A stretch of DNA of 64,000 bases from Rallus limicola (taxonomy: Eukaryota > Chordata > Aves > Gruiformes > Rallidae). Both the position numbers and the translations under genes were made by a program. Positions 26,801 through 41,000 of the stretch are shown here, one piece after another. The DNA lies in contig JAKCOZ010000021.1 in NCBI GenBank assembly GCA_022605955.1, forward strand, positions 11,080,501 to 11,144,500. Reading direction: 5' to 3'. Position 1 is the stretch's first letter. The number at the start of each line of letters is the position of its first letter. The notes under the pieces are model-generated. The model was not told the DNA's origin. It made no database searches and was given only the letters and a program-made list of their open reading frames with translations.

Positions 26801-29800
26801 AGAGTGTTTGATTTTGATCACTAAGATGGGTAACCTCTCCTTGTCTTTCTCTCAGAAAGTTCTCCCATTCTGATGCAGTTACTCTTGCTACCCAGTTTTC
26901 TTGTTTGTAGCTCTTACAGACTTGTGGGATGGACACTTGCTGAAGATCCCCCAGTGCAACCAGTCCACCTGCACTTTGAAAGTTTATGATTGTGTATATT
27001 TACAGTGGTCTTTAATAAATAAAGAGGTTCTGTACAGTTTCTATGTCTGGCAAATGGTACTAAAATGCTTTGCTTTTACTGTTTTCTGCTCCAGTTGCCA
27101 GAAATCATAACACAAAAAATGGCTTATAGACACTTGTGGGTATTCCCATCTTGCCTTATGCTGCTTTCCAGAGCAGTAAGTGAAGCCCAGTAATGTTTGG
27201 ATTCCAAGATGGAGAGAGCCAGGAGTCACTGGAAAAGTATTAGAACAGGCAGAACCCGTTGAGGTATCTTACATGGCCCTGAGGACTACTGCAGGGGTGG
27301 GGGTGTCAAAAGAAAAAGAACCCCAGCTGTTTTGCCAGGTATCTACAGAGGTATTGCAATGCTGAATTCTTTCAGGTGCCACTCAAATCTAGTAGCACTC
27401 ATAGCATGACTGACCAAATTTCCCCTCAAAACTGAAAAATTCTGACAGCAAGCATCAGAATCAAGTTGTACACAGGCACCTACCTATAGTGGTGATGTGT
27501 TTCATTTTCAGTAGAGCAGGCATGTGTATTGCCCTGAAGGAGGTCTTAGGGTTTTGGAGGGGAATTAAAGAGTAAGTAGAACAAATGTAAAGATTTCTTG
27601 TAACATCTATGCTGATTGCTTTCTGCTGTGGTTTCTCAGTGTTTTGCATCACCTGCTTTGTGTCTTCAGTGGTTGGCTGATGGTAAGAGCAAGCCACTGT
27701 TCTTGGGCATGGCTGTTTTTATGCTGTCAGGAATGTTGGTGTCAGAGCTGTGTATTGTTTTTTCACGGTTCATTTAAGTCCCCTGAAGATTTTTTCAGTT
27801 ATTTCTTGTTTTGTTTCTCTTCTGTTTTCTATCTGGGAGGCAAGCAAGGAGCATTTTCCCCTTGGCTGAGATGCTTTCCTAGGACATCCAGCAGAAGTTA
27901 TGCTTTTGGCTGCACCAAGACCATGACTTTGCCCCGCTCAAAGCCACTGCTGAGCAGTCAGTGAAGCTGCAAAGGGTCCCACCTGCACTGTCTTCCCTAA
28001 TAAAACCACAGAAAGCTGCTCCAGTGCCAACTGAGGCTTGCAGCAGTTTGTCCTGTGCCCATGAGGGTAAATCAGGAAAGATGATTTGGGTCTGACTGCT
28101 GATGGTTGTTACCAAATTTATTTTCTTAGTGTAGGCAAGACCTGAGTTACATCTCCAAGTTTTTTCTTGCTTTCCACATTTAAGGACAATACCATGCATC
28201 AGGAGCTGGTGACTCTTTGCCCACTGCTCCAGTTTAATGAGTAGAAAGTAAGACATAGTCCAAATTTGAGAAGCCTGTGCACTCTTTAAGGAATAGAACT
28301 GAACTAAGCAAAAGAACCCAACAAACTAACTGGGAAAAATAAAACAGGTTCCCCTATAAAATAAAATGGGGATGTTACAGGGAAGGTCCTTAGATTTCTG
28401 AGAGGCAGACACCATATTTTGTTTGTAGCTTCATCAGTGCTGAGCTGCCTGTTAGGTATTTTCATTTTAAGGATAAGCAGTTTTAAGATGAAAAAAACCA
28501 TGTTGCAATGGAAAGTTCTCTGTATTTGAGTGGATCTCACTTGAGTAGATGGATGGAGAAGACTTGACACTGCAGCCACATATCTCTGCTTCTGAAAATT
28601 TTTGAGAAAAACTCTATGCCCTCTGTGAATATCAGGCCATGGTTCTTACACATACTTGCCACTCAATTAACACTTATGTGCACACCAGCAGGGTGTTAGC
28701 CACAGGATGTTACTGTGAAGCCCTTAAGCCTCTGTTATTTACTTATTAGTCTGAAAGTATACACAATAGCAGATTAGTTTAGTAAGTTATCCTGCTGCTT
28801 TGGGCCTGATGCATGCAGATGGTCATCTGTCCCGCTCTACAGGGCTATACCGGACTTCAAAGACAGGATATAAATTTGAACTCCAGTTTAGATAAAGCAC
28901 TGCAACCCCATCTTCACTGTCTTCCCACTATACCTTGAGTAGCTTTATATGTTCTAGTGGAAGGTGGGTGCCCTCCAGGATATGATTTTGAAGGCACAGA
29001 AAGCTGTGAGTGCAGTGTCTGAAACACTCTAATTTGTGTCTAACTTGTATGTTAGTGGTGATGCTCAGCTGAGTGGCTAAGGTGGCTGTAAGGGGATTAC
29101 TTCATTTTTGTGTGGTTAGTTACCTCAGCCAGATGCAATCAGCCTCCAGCTGCATAATTGCATAAGCAGCACTGATGATGAAAGGCAGAGGGTAGGATTG
29201 TACAGCCAGGGACTGGGTGCAGAGGGGCTTTTGGTTGGCACAGTTGCCTGTGGAATCACACCCTTGTCCCATCTTGTGTTGCTGCTTTAATGCCTAGGCT
29301 GGAGAAAACACTTTTGGTATCAATAGATTGAAACAGGTAGCTGAGCTCTTCCCTGGTCATGGAAGAGTGATTCCTCAGAGCATGGAGAGCAGGCAGCATC
29401 ACCTGGGCTGTAGGCAGAGGGGGGGAGGGTTGCAGACCCACTTCTACACCTGTCACTGCTTTATCTGCCACTTCTAGTGCATTTAAACACAGTTCCTTAA
29501 CTTAGCATGTGCTCAAATTAAAAATAAAAAGGTTTTACAAAAGGATTCTGTATTGAGGTGAGAGTTGATGGAGCATCCAGACTTCTTTCCTTGGGATCTT
29601 CACTGTACAAGGCTGAAACAAACTCTCTAGAAAAGGTGTTACCTCTATTAACTTTAAGGGTAATTTTTATAAACGCTTATTACTAAAAGCTATTCTACTG
29701 TATGTTCTACAAGAATGACCAGCACTTTAAAACTCACATTTTGTATGTGTGTTTTTCCTTTAAGTTGGCTTATGCAGTTGTCTTTAGGTATGCAAATTGG

Positions 29801-32515
29801 ATTTTTTCTTCCTCTGAACAGTCAGCTATTTAGGCAAAGTAACTGTGTGAAAACTCATCCAGAAATGGAGTCTATTTACAATCCAGGAGCTCACATTTTA
29901 TCTTGTATAAGTAAAATTGCTTACTGTTTTAGTACAAAACTGAGTTAAAACAGGCATTTATTTAATTGGCAGAACTTGAAAGTCTGGGTTTATTTATGTA
30001 GGGAATTCCGAGCATCTGAATAGATACACCACAAGTCACTGGCAATCTGAGACTGTTACTTTTATTAAATTCTGGGGTGTTTTTCCACTCTAAATATTTT
30101 ATTACAAATAAAAGCCCTGCTATGTGTGAGCACTCAGTAACTGGCAATCAGCTGGATTCACAGATGCGGTTAGGACTCTTGCAAAGGCTAAATTCAACCC
30201 AGTGTGTAAATGTGGTGGATGAAGTGTTAAATAAGCTATTTGCTTTGGCCCAGCACAGACCTGGGCTCTGGCAGCATATTTAGAAGTTTGTTCTTTGGAC
30301 TGGTAGGGATGGGTCATTGGGGAAGGTGGTGCCAGCGGTGTCCGAGGTGGCTGACGATGGACTTGGATGGGGAGCTGCTGCATTGACAGATAGGATGAAT
30401 GGCAGGAGTATTGGCTCCAAAGGGAACTTATGTGAATTTCTTGGCTAGACGGTGCTGCTATTCAGTCTCTAATGAAAAGGCAGCTGAGGGGAAAATATTT
30501 GAGAAGAGAAAATGGCGGGCTGAATGAATGGGCTGCTAAATGCACCAGCCAGTGCTCTGGCATGTAGGCAGTGTGGTCAATGGGCCTTTCTTAGCAGGCA
30601 CAACTTCTATGTCAGGATAGGGGTGGTGGGCAAAGCTGTTTCTAATCCTAGCTCCAGACTGCATATAGGAATTACCTGCATTAAAAATAGTTGTTTCAAT
30701 TTTCAGAAGACTGTCCTGGTGTTAGGGCCCTAAGTTGCTTTAATCATTCTTTTTGCAATGCAAGGGGGAAACCTATGGCATTAGTGAAAAAAAGACGGGT
30801 CACAGAAACATGCAGTGAATTGAAGTGCTTCATCTCTCCCAGCAATGTAACTTGGTTGTGTTCAGATGAACGGGACTAAAATTTTATCTGTTTTTCATTT
30901 AAAAACAGCAGAATACTTTGAACAAACTGTTTTGATCACAAAGCTGCTTTTAGTAAAATCAAAATTTTAGTAATTCAAGTTTTTTCCTTCTATTTGCACC
31001 ACTAAAGAAAGAATAAATGGACACCAAAGGGCATTTTTAGCTTTGCTCTAGAATACATGTAAATCAGAAACTTGACTGCTAGCTCGCTTCAATGCCATCC
31101 TCCTAACACAGCACAAAAATTTGACCCGACAGTTCTAAATAGCTCCAAGTGAAGCTGACCTTTTACTGTAGCTTATAGTTAGGAGGGCCCTGTCCATCCT
31201 CATCCATACCCAGGCAGTACCCACACATCCTCACAAACATTCAACCCAAGTCAGAGGCCATGGGAATGCTGGGGAGGGCAATCTGCTTGCTGGAGACATT
31301 CAGTTCAGAGTCTGCTAGCAAGCTTCTCTCTCCCTCAACTTCCCCTTTATGTTTAAAATATAATGGTCTAATTCTTTGCTCTGATTCAGAGGAAGCTGGG
31401 GTTTAAGGCTCTGTGTGATATGATTGTGTTCTGCAAGAACATGTGTGCAGAGAAAAAATGCCGCGATGAGAGGGAGCTTTTCTTTAGTCTGTCACAACAA
31501 AATAAATGTACGTGAAGGGGAACTGTGAAACCCAGCTCTTTGGCTGGCTTGGGGCAGTAGGACATGTGATATTTTTAGACTCTGCTCTTGTTTGGCTCTT
31601 TGACATGGCAAAATGGCATAGTTTTCCACTTGTCTGAGAAGGAATGGGGCAGGTTACTGTTGAGTATTGGATGCAGTGAAGAATTTAGGTCTGTCTAGGG
31701 ACCTCAATCTGATGGTTTCCTGAATAGCCCAAACATTTTAAGTCTATAAAACTGGCAGGAAACCTGGCATGGCAAAGTCCTCTGAGGATGCTTCTGAGGT
31801 GCTCGGTGGGCAAAGGTTGGCTCCTGACCACTCTGCAGTGGGCATATGCTCCTCTGGAGAGGTTAGGGGTATAGTGCTAGTTGTGAAAGAGAAAACAGAA
31901 AAGCCAGGCCCAACATGACATTGTCTGCTTTCAGGGAGGTTTCTGGTGTGGTTAAGACTTTGGCATTGCATTTCATAATTAATTGAGGATTTTCTTTGGC
32001 CTTTTTGTCCAGTTCAGTCTTTGCTTACTACTTTATTCCAGTATCAGAAGGATGTTGGGAAAACACTGTGTGCCCAGCCCCAGGAACAGGTACCATCAGA
32101 TGGTGTGTGCTTTAAACTGGTGAGGACGTTGTTAGGTTGGGCTCAGTTAAGCAAACTAGCTCAGCTCCTGTACTTCAGCAAGCAGCTTTCATCACTTAAA
32201 CTGTTATGCTTGTTTCTGCTCTGGGCAAGGAAACACAAAATGTGCTTGTAAGGTTAATTTTCCTAATTCCTCTTTTGAACCAACATGTGAGAGACACTTT
32301 TTCTTTTTTCCTTTTTTGTGTGTGTAAATAATTGCAAATACATCAAGGCAGGTTTTGCAAGGTGCAGCTGTGTGTGCAGCCCATCTTCCTCTGACATGCA
32401 GGCACACTCAGCAGTTGTGTGTGTATAAGCACTGGCGGAGGGTAAAGCATATGCAAAGTGGCAGCTCTGAAGCTCCTTTCTTTCCTGTGGTAGGAAGTAT
32501 AGATGTGTTGTTTCT

Positions 32516-32557
32516 TTCAAAAAACCAAACACAACACCCCCCCTCAAACCCACACAA
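32516..32557. repeat. A/C-rich block, left arm of imperfect inverted pair
   Basis: An A/C-rich stretch with a seven-C run. Its AAAAAACCAAA core (32519-32529) is the exact complement of TTTGGTTTTTT at 32753-32763 in the downstream G/T-rich block. Both blocks are low complexity, so the pairing may be chance. Confidence 0.75.
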
Positions 32558-32717
32558 TTCTAAATTAACAGCTTTTATTGACTCATTAGATTTAATCAAA
32601 TGTTGTAATATTTCCTGCCATGTGGCCTGGAAATGCCTCTCCTGAGGTGAAATCATGATGTAGCTGGAACCAGGCAAAAGACAAAAATCCCTGGCTTTGG
32701 GTTTTAGGTGGACTACT

Positions 32718-32770
32718 TTGTTGTGGGTGGGGTTTTGGGTTGTTTTTATTGTTTTGGTTTTTTGGTTTTA
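32718..32770. repeat. G/T-rich block, right arm of imperfect inverted pair
   Basis: About 53 bases of almost pure G and T, with runs such as GGGTGGGGTTTTGGG. It could pair imperfectly with the A/C-rich block about 160 bases upstream. It has G-runs, but not the four well-spaced runs of a strong G-quadruplex. Confidence 0.75.
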
Positions 32771-33406
32771 AGTCAAAATTTATTGAAGAAGCCTGAGTGG
32801 TTGGGTAGAAAAGATGCATGAAGTGCTGGGTAGCTTTTGTGCAGTGTATTTCCTGTGCTTACAGAGAGGTTGGTGGTCTGATCAGAGACCAGGGACCTTT
32901 CATTCTTTTGTACAGCGTTATTCTTTAGCGAATTATGACATTGTAATGTAGACAAATATTTACTATTTAGTCAAAATAGAGGAATGGATATCTCTAAACA
33001 AACACTCTCCTGGAAAACATGTAGCATGGCCTTACCAGCAGTTAGTGTCCGATTTTTGTCTTTGCATTAAACTTAGCTTTCCTTGATTTCAGGGGGGTGA
33101 TGTGTCCCATTGCCTTGTGGCCTTTGCCTGAGAAAGATGGAAATTCAGATCAGTGTCCTGCTTGAGATTTGTTTTCCTTTCCGTTTACCTGTAGAAGGTT
33201 AATTCTTTAGCTCACAAATAAACATACTCTAACTGCCACTTTTATGAGGTGGGAGAATTCGTAGCAGGGAGAGCTTGACATGCTGTTTACTTCTTGAAAG
33301 CAGCCCAAGCTGCATGAACCACACATTATCTGGTGTGCTATGGTAGGAGGAGGAGGACGACCCATCCTTCCTCTGACAGAAAACACTTGGCACAGTTGAA
33401 AATATA

Positions 33407-33430
33407 TTTTTCTTTTTTTTTTTTTTTCCT
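33407..33430. repeat. T-rich tract
   Basis: Twenty-odd bases, nearly all T with one C near the left end, lying just before the CpG-enriched patch. Confidence 0.88.
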
Positions 33431-33540
33431 GCCCTCCTTTCCATTCTGGGATTCTACTTTTCACCAAATCACTCTTTTTCCTTTGCATTTGAAGTTCTTG
33501 CAAACCTTTCCCAGGCTGCAATGAAACAGACTCTCTCCTT

Positions 33541-33860
33541 AGGCTGGGTGCTGAGACCCCCAGAACGTCAGGGCCTTTTTGCAGGGTTGAAGCTGCCTGC
33601 CCGGAAAGCTGCGTTCCCCCTTGTCACACCACAGACACTTTAGCAGATTTCTCCCAGCAGGAAATTTCAAGCTCCAAAGGCCAGCAATGCTAATGCTTGT
33701 GTACTGCACCAGAGCCCCAGTTGTTGTTTATGAAGCAGGAAAAGTTCTGTAAGAATTTACAGCCCCAGCTGGGGAGCCCATACAGACACTGCTGCTTGCG
33801 AGGAGCCTGAGGCGAGCTGACTGCGGTTGCTGCACAGGCCGATACTAGGATAGTCTCCTA
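33541..33860. promoter_or_regulatory. GC-richer intronic patch with E-box palindrome
   Basis: About 320 bases with higher GC and seven or so CpGs compared with the flanks. It contains a perfect 12-base palindrome, CCCCAGCTGGGG, at 33763-33774, centred on a CAGCTG E-box. Such patches in long first introns can be enhancers. That is inference, as nothing here proves activity. Confidence 0.2.
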
Positions 33861-34766
33861 AGCTAGAAATAGCTTTGGAATGTATGTCCTTTGACCCATT
33901 ATTGCACCTGTGAACAGTATACCTGCATGGAGATGCTCAAATATAGTTATTACTACTTGCTGCATAATCTGATGGCTAGTATGCCTGGAATTAGGACAGT
34001 TTCACTGGGATTTCTAGTAGTTGCTGCAAAATCCAATTCGAGTTTTCTGGGTAAGGCACCTACAGTTTTCAAAGCTTCCTATTTTACTTCAGCTAGTGAT
34101 TAATTGGAAACATATGAGTGAATAAATAGACCTGATGCAAATACTTCTGAGGCCCTCTCTAAGGGGAAATGTCTAGTTTTGACATTTTGAGTGATTCTTT
34201 TGTAAATTTTATTGGTTGAGAAGGTACAGGTCTGTTCAGTCAGCTTGCACTCTTGGGTCCTATTAAAGTTAAGAATCCAGGACAAATATTTATACATTAT
34301 ATGTGCATTTGAGAGTTTGATTTGATACACAACCTGGTAGAAACCCAGCATGTGTAAGTCAGTTCCTTCAGGTTGTTAGCCACTTACATACCCATGAATG
34401 AGGTCAGACAGACATCTCCTTGAGAACATACCCATAGAAGCAATCCTGATGCTTAAATCCAGAGTCTGGTGCTAAACTGGTTTGTGAGACTCTAGGTATC
34501 TATAAGCTGGGCATAGATAAAATGTTCCTAGTGAAACAGGATCCTGGGGTTTTGTTACAAGTTTGCAATGTAGATCAAGTTTGTGGGTCATCTGAGATCA
34601 CCATATTTGGGCCCAGTGTAGATTCACAATGTAATTTAGAACAAGTGTCAATGAACCTGATGGCAGAAAGCTGAACTGCTCTGCTTCAGTTAGCTCAGAG
34701 ATTCAATCTAAGCTTGAAAATTGATATTATGCAATTATCATCATGTAGGGTCATTTGGAAGAGCTG

Positions 34767-34855
34767 GGGCCAGGTTCTCATTTGGGTCACTCACCTGCAA
34801 ATCACTGAAGTTCATGTGGATTTTATACCCCTGTACATTTTAGCAGTTCTGCTTG
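34767..34855. mobile_element. Possible ancient sauropsid interspersed repeat
   Basis: This segment opens with GGGCCAGGTTCTCATTTGGG and continues with CACTGAAGTTCATGTGGATT and a TATACCCCTGTAC block. It resembles a palindromic repeat common in turtles, crocodilians and, as decayed copies, birds, with a GGGCCAGATTCTG..., GTGTAAAT, CTGAAGTCAATGGAG layout. I recall that layout but cannot name its family with certainty. The match is partial, so orientation is left open. Confidence 0.33.
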
Positions 34856-37800
34856 TCTGATGAAATAAAATTGTTAATTTTGTGGCTTTGAAATGATCAA
34901 CTCATTACACTCATTCTGAAACTGAGTATGTAGGACAAGTGTCAACATATTTTAAGCTTTTATTTATTCTCTGTGATCCTTACCTACTGAGGAGATCACA
35001 CTTAGGAAGTCCTGGCCTTTGTTGCAACTAATGTGCAAAGTTCCATGGATTTTATTGATACTATATTTCATTTTATTCTGTCTTGTTGGTTTAGTGTTTG
35101 AGTTATTAAGGCACCATCAGTGGAAAGAGTAGAAAAGGGAGAGAATAATCTTTCTGATAAAGTTCGTTACCTGAGATTGAAATCTTAAAATGTTAACTGA
35201 AGAAATTCCAGTTTTTGCTAAAATGGTATTCAATGTCTGGACTTTACTATATTAGGGGACCATTAATGCTTCTAGTTATTCTGATGCTTCTGCCTCCCAC
35301 TTGAAAAAGAAGTAGCTGCGTAGAGCCTGAAACCTGATCAACCGTTCCCTGGTGCTGATAGACCTTAAATGTTGGTGATCATCGAATCATTGGAGACATC
35401 ACTGACCTAGAACTTGTCTGCAACTCCTTTCTGTTATGGACATAGTGAATGTAAGTCAGCTGGGTCAAATACTGAAATACTGATGTGCTGCTTAACTGGA
35501 CCCTTATTTCTGAAGCAAACTTTTGTTAAAGTAACCTAAAGGCTAAGCAGACACAGACTTGTCAGGATTTATTCTTCTACATAAAAGAAGAATGAAGTAA
35601 AACATTATATTCAAACAAATTATGTCCTGAAAGCATTTTGAAGAGTTTCACGGTTCAGTAAAATGATCAAAATCATCTCATGGTTGTGGAATGGGGAGAA
35701 ATACATGATAAGGCCAGTAAAAGGGAGAATATTCCAAAGGTTTGAGAGAATTAAGCACATAACTTTCTTAAGCTCCTTTAAAAATCAAATAAATACAATT
35801 TTTGGTGAGATTAAAAATGGGCTGAAGTCATGCAGGGATAGGTATTCACAGAAAGGCATGCTTAAGCTGTGGGTCTGCAAAGGAGAAGGATTTTTAAAAT
35901 CTACACTAATGACAATATTCAAAGTGATTTACAGGTAGTGTTAAAGAGGGAGGAGAGCATGAGGAGGAGTTCAGAGATACAAAAAAACCTTAGTAGAAAT
36001 GAGTCCTGAAGGACTTCAAAGGTGAAAAAAGAACTTTTTTTGGGCCCTGAAATGATTTGGGATCTTGTGTCCTGCTTGAGGATGCAAATGTCAGTGTCTG
36101 GCAGGGAGAGTGGGATAGCAGAGGTCAGGGCGATGGAGGGAAGACACAATGGACCCCTCTGCAGCACTGGTCTCTTTCACTTCACAAAAAGTTTTTTGTA
36201 ATTCAAATGAAAACAAACCCTCCTTAAGAAAGGGACCTCTCTTTGGAGTGAGAAACACTGTAACATATTTCACTCTCACTTCTCTTTGGTTTTACCTTCC
36301 TTCAGCAGTCAATGCATGAATGAATTTGTCTGACCTCTCTTTGTTGTTGCAGAATTTCGGTGTAAACATCAGCACTGGAAGCATGGATATTTATTCCAAG
36401 ATCTTTTTGGAGCTTTCTTTGTAAATTACTTTTTCTGGGAAGTGCTGCTGGATCAATTCACTTGTGATGAGTCCCAGAATACTGCCATGCTGGGAATGTC
36501 TGTGCACATTAATTTTGCATGTGTCAGCTTGCAGTGTCCCCATGTTTGTAGCATCCATGCTGAGACACAGACTCACTGGTTCCCTTTTAGAAATGATTCA
36601 GTAACACTTATTGCCCTGGAACTCTGTATTTGCAGATGCTGTGAAACTAGGACAGGCAAGGAGGGTGGTCTCATCTAAACTTGTCACCCAGGCACTGTCT
36701 TGATGGAAAGAGAAGGGCATTTTCTTGAGAGTAATTCAGCCTTTCTTTTTAAACATCACTGCTAGAATGCAGTAACTCATCCTCTGAGCCTGTTGCTTTC
36801 TGTTCTAGAGGGAACTTGTATCGTTAACTTAGTGTAGGCTTCAACTTCTAGCTGGATGGAATTAGATGGGGTGAATCTTTGCCACGGTGATTTGATGGCA
36901 GAAACCATTTTTGTGGTGGACCCATGTGAAGAGAGTGAAAGTAAGTGAAAAGCAATTGAAATGTGACTCCCTCACGCACCACTGAAACTCCCAGTGCTAT
37001 GCAATGCCAGTATCTTGCAACTGTTTTTCATTAACTTTGATGTTATAGACAGTATAACACTCAATGGCAAGACAGATGTAAGATAAATCAGCCAAGTGTG
37101 GTCATAACTGTGTGAGCCTTGAAATGCAGGATTGGTTAGAGACAAATCAGTTTGAGTTTTGGAAATATCTCAGGCATATAGCTTACATAAGTAGTGTCTA
37201 TTTCTCTTAAGTAGTATATAAAGAAATAATCCAGTTTGTTTATCCAAGCATTTTATCCATACATACACTTACATAATTTTAAACAGCTGAGTTTCTGAAA
37301 GCTTCCCAGTATTTTATTTGGTATTTATCAGGATGCACCAAGAAATGGGAAAGGGGTTTCAAGCTGCCTTGATCAGTCTTTATTAATGTTTTTTAAATTA
37401 TCAGTATCAGTGGAGGTTTTGTAATATGTCTAGATGTATTTATTGCTTGTATATCTATACAGTTATAAAAAAATACTGGTTGAAAGCATGCTCATGTGAT
37501 CAATCAGGGGTTTGCAACTGAAGCTGCATTTGTTTTCTGATGGTCTTTGTGATTTCACCTGAGATGGAGTTTGGTTTTTTTGTAGATGGTCATACAGTTT
37601 TCTGTGGGAAAGAGGGGATTCATGCTCTAATATCCATGCTTTTGTGCATGTGGAATGATTATTATTCTGGAATGAAAAAAAATCTTCATAAAAGCAGGAA
37701 ATGTGGGGGTGGAGTTGGGGAAAGAAAAACATTGTCCCCAGGGATGCTTGAGCGATAGTTCTGAAGACAGAGGTGTTCATATTTCATATTTGCTTTCAAA

Positions 37801-38050
37801 AATAGTGACTTGAGTGTGATAGAGCAGAGGTGACCAAAGTAGTTCATCTCATTTCATGTCCAACATAACCTAGATTATGTAAAGGCTCTAAGCTTTGGAA
37901 AAGGAGTGTAATTTTAAAAACTGTCTGGTAGAATCTATTTGACCTTCTGTTTAGCAGTAGACAGTGGTGCAGGCTATCAGCTCAGACTGCCTGATCTGTT
38001 TGCAGAGGATGTGTTTGATATTCCATCATATAACTTCTCTCTTCTTATTA

Positions 38051-38063
38051 TTTTTTTTTTTTT
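38051..38063. repeat. Poly(T) run
   Basis: Thirteen consecutive T in unique intron; a simple homopolymer tract. Confidence 0.9.
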
Positions 38064-41000
38064 AAATCATCTTGGTTAGCTAATAGTTTAGTTCCTCTTC
38101 AGGGGATAGATGAAAAATAAATATGTACCAATAAGCTTTGAGGCTTTAAAGCCAGTTTGATACACAGGAAGCCTGCAATTAGGGCAATAAAAGATATTTC
38201 TGATGCTATTTCCTCTTACTAAACACCTCTGTCTACCAGGCAAGTCCCTGTTCAGCTGTTTGCTGATGAATTAATTTGGCTGTAAATCTGAGCTACTTTT
38301 TGCAGAGTTGCTCTCTCTCACAGCTGTGGCTCTTTCTTATTTTAAGAGGATCTAGAGAAAAATATTATAGGTGAAATAGTCTGTGCAGGAATTTCAGCAT
38401 AATGCAATCATCTGATACTTAAGTTCTTTCTCCCTTTACCAGACACTGATAATTTCAAATGTGGTTTTATGGAAATATTAATATAGCAGCCAGTAATTGA
38501 GCAATGAGTGCATACTGATGGGATTTCCAGTTACAGTGTAAGAGGTACAACAAGATGTTCTTTAACAGTCACAGTGTTACTTCGGTCTTGCTCCATTTTA
38601 CATGTGTAATGCTAATGATGTCATAGGAGTTGCTTCTGATTTCCACTGTTCTAAACTGAAATTTCACAACTGACAAAGCTGCATCAGGCCCAACATTCTA
38701 CACGTATGTGCTGCCTTTCCTCCAGGAAGGTGGAGATGTCTGGATTTATGCAAGAGTGGCTTCATCTGTGTTTTAAAATCCAGCTGTCTCTAGGTTGGAA
38801 GTCAATAGATCTTAACAGGGTGCAGAGCTGAACCTCTCTAGGAACAATAGAACTTGAAGAAGTTCACCCCCAGTTGAAGGGACTTGATTCCTAATTGGGC
38901 AGTAACCCAAAGCTTGCTAGGACTCAGTGAAACATCTGCATTCAGGTAGTTACTACATGCTTAAAGGGAAATGCTGAAAGACTTAGTTTTCTGTAGAAAT
39001 GCACACTTAGTTGTTACAAAGGGGTGGTGGTGGGGAAGCTGTGGTGGGATTTACTTTGTATAAATAGTTCTGTGCAGTCATTGTTATGTTATTTTGAGAT
39101 TGGGTTTTGCATTGTCTTTCAAACTTCAGTGCAGGTGAGAACTGCAGTTCACATGTAGGCTGCAGGATATTTATGTTTCCTGTCATTTGTGTAGAGCTTT
39201 AGCTCATAAAGTGCATATCTGATAGAAAGCAAAAGAGCATGCTCAGGATGACAAGATCCAAAGCTAACAATTGAGTAACATGAGCAAGGATGCACCTGCT
39301 CTTAAAACACAAACTTCAGCAAACATTCATTTTTGGGTTGTCAGACTATTTCAGTAGAGCTGTGTTCCCACAGGACTTTGAAGCCACTTTGCTAAAGACA
39401 ATGGAGCTTTTTAGTATCTCACTTGTACCGCAATGGAGGCGAAGACTTATCCTACAGCCTCATTTAGCAGCAGCACTTATTGAGGTGATGACAAAGGATA
39501 AATGAAAAATGACACTTGGAAGTTGTTCAAATCTTTATGACAAGTTTTAATCTCTATTGTCAGAGATGGATGAATGTGTAACCATGTGCTATAGTTGCAA
39601 GATGAAGATGGTAGTGATGGTCAAATTATGAAATTCATTGTCTGTGTCATCTCTTCATTTTTCACTGTGCTCACCTTTTCTTGGGACAAATATGTCTGCA
39701 CTTGCCAGAAGCTTTAAAAGATGGATTGCACAAGTGTAAAGTAATTTATTAATTTTAAAATGGAAAATACTCAGCTCATCTAGATCCCTACGTTGTTCTG
39801 GATCAGTCCTGATCACTGATGAGTTTAACAAAGTTGACTCGCTTGTCTCTGAAGAACAACATGAAATTCCTGTCACCTGTAGTGAAAAGGGGTTTCACAG
39901 GACTGTCCTTTCAGATACTGCTCCTGGATAATGGTAGTCAGTTGCCTCATCTGTGTCTGTTTCTGTTCTCCCTTTCATTTCCCTCAGGCTCACACACAGT
40001 TTGCCTCCCTTGCTGTTTAATCAGAAATCTCTTCCTCAAATGTTCAGAAATAGCATCTGCCTTAGACATGAATTTTGAGAAGGGGCATGAGCAAACTCTC
40101 ACTCTCTTGTACCTAGGATATGCCATGTGTTACTTAGGCCATGTAGAAGGTGGTAAGCACAGATTTTTCTTTAATGAAGTTTAAGGTTACAAGTCAATGC
40201 TCGACAAGGGCCATTTGAAAAGAATTAAATAGAAATCCCAGTTTCTGCAGTCTGTTTCATATTTAGCAGGTTCTTTCCTTAAAGTATGTTTGTGCTTTCC
40301 TGGTTCAGAGGTGCAGATCTCAAAGCAACAAGGTTTCATTGTAGCTAGATTGTAAGGATTATGAACTGAAGAACGAAACATCGTCATTGAAAAGGGGCCA
40401 CTAAAAAGTATTTACTCACTAAAATTGAGTTTTATATCTAAATTGCATTCTAGATTTGTAATGTGTTTGTATCAGTATTTGTTGGAAGGACCTTACCCAA
40501 CATGACGGGGTGCACAGATGAAGCATTTCACTCTGCTCATTCTAATTTCTCATATGTTTCCTTGAATCCTGTAAGGCATTTGAACTGTAAGACCAACTAT
40601 AAACAGAGTTTATGCATGATGTGAGGAGCATCAGCCATGGCCTGCTGAGCTTGGAAGCTGCAGACCTCTAGGGCAACAAGTCACAGTGCACAAATAAATG
40701 TTATGTTGATGCAGCAGCAGAATTTTAAACAAAACCAAATCCGCTGTGGCCTGTTTTCTACTGATGAGCACAAACCCTGTGAATGGTGAGAGAGCAAATG
40801 CAGCTTCTGTGGGGATAAGAAGGGAAGATGTCAGATATCTACCACCTTCTTATCTTTGTTTTTTTTGTGACATTTGTGACCTTATATAAGTCCTGAGCAG
40901 CATACAACAAGCAGATAGAAGGGAGCAGAGTCTACTTTTGTTGCCTGTTCATCTCTTTGTAGCTTTTCAATGCTGACTTACTGATGTGAGGTGTACTTGT

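Noticed and set aside
27879..28256. 125-codon open frame on the - strand in intron 1
   Set aside because: No recognisable protein and no associated gene structure; treated as chance.
35375..35440. ATCATCGAATCATTGGAGAC as a CR1 end
   Set aside because: Only the first dozen bases recall the ATCATAGAATCAT motif; the conserved GGTTTGGGTTGGAAGGGACC block does not follow.
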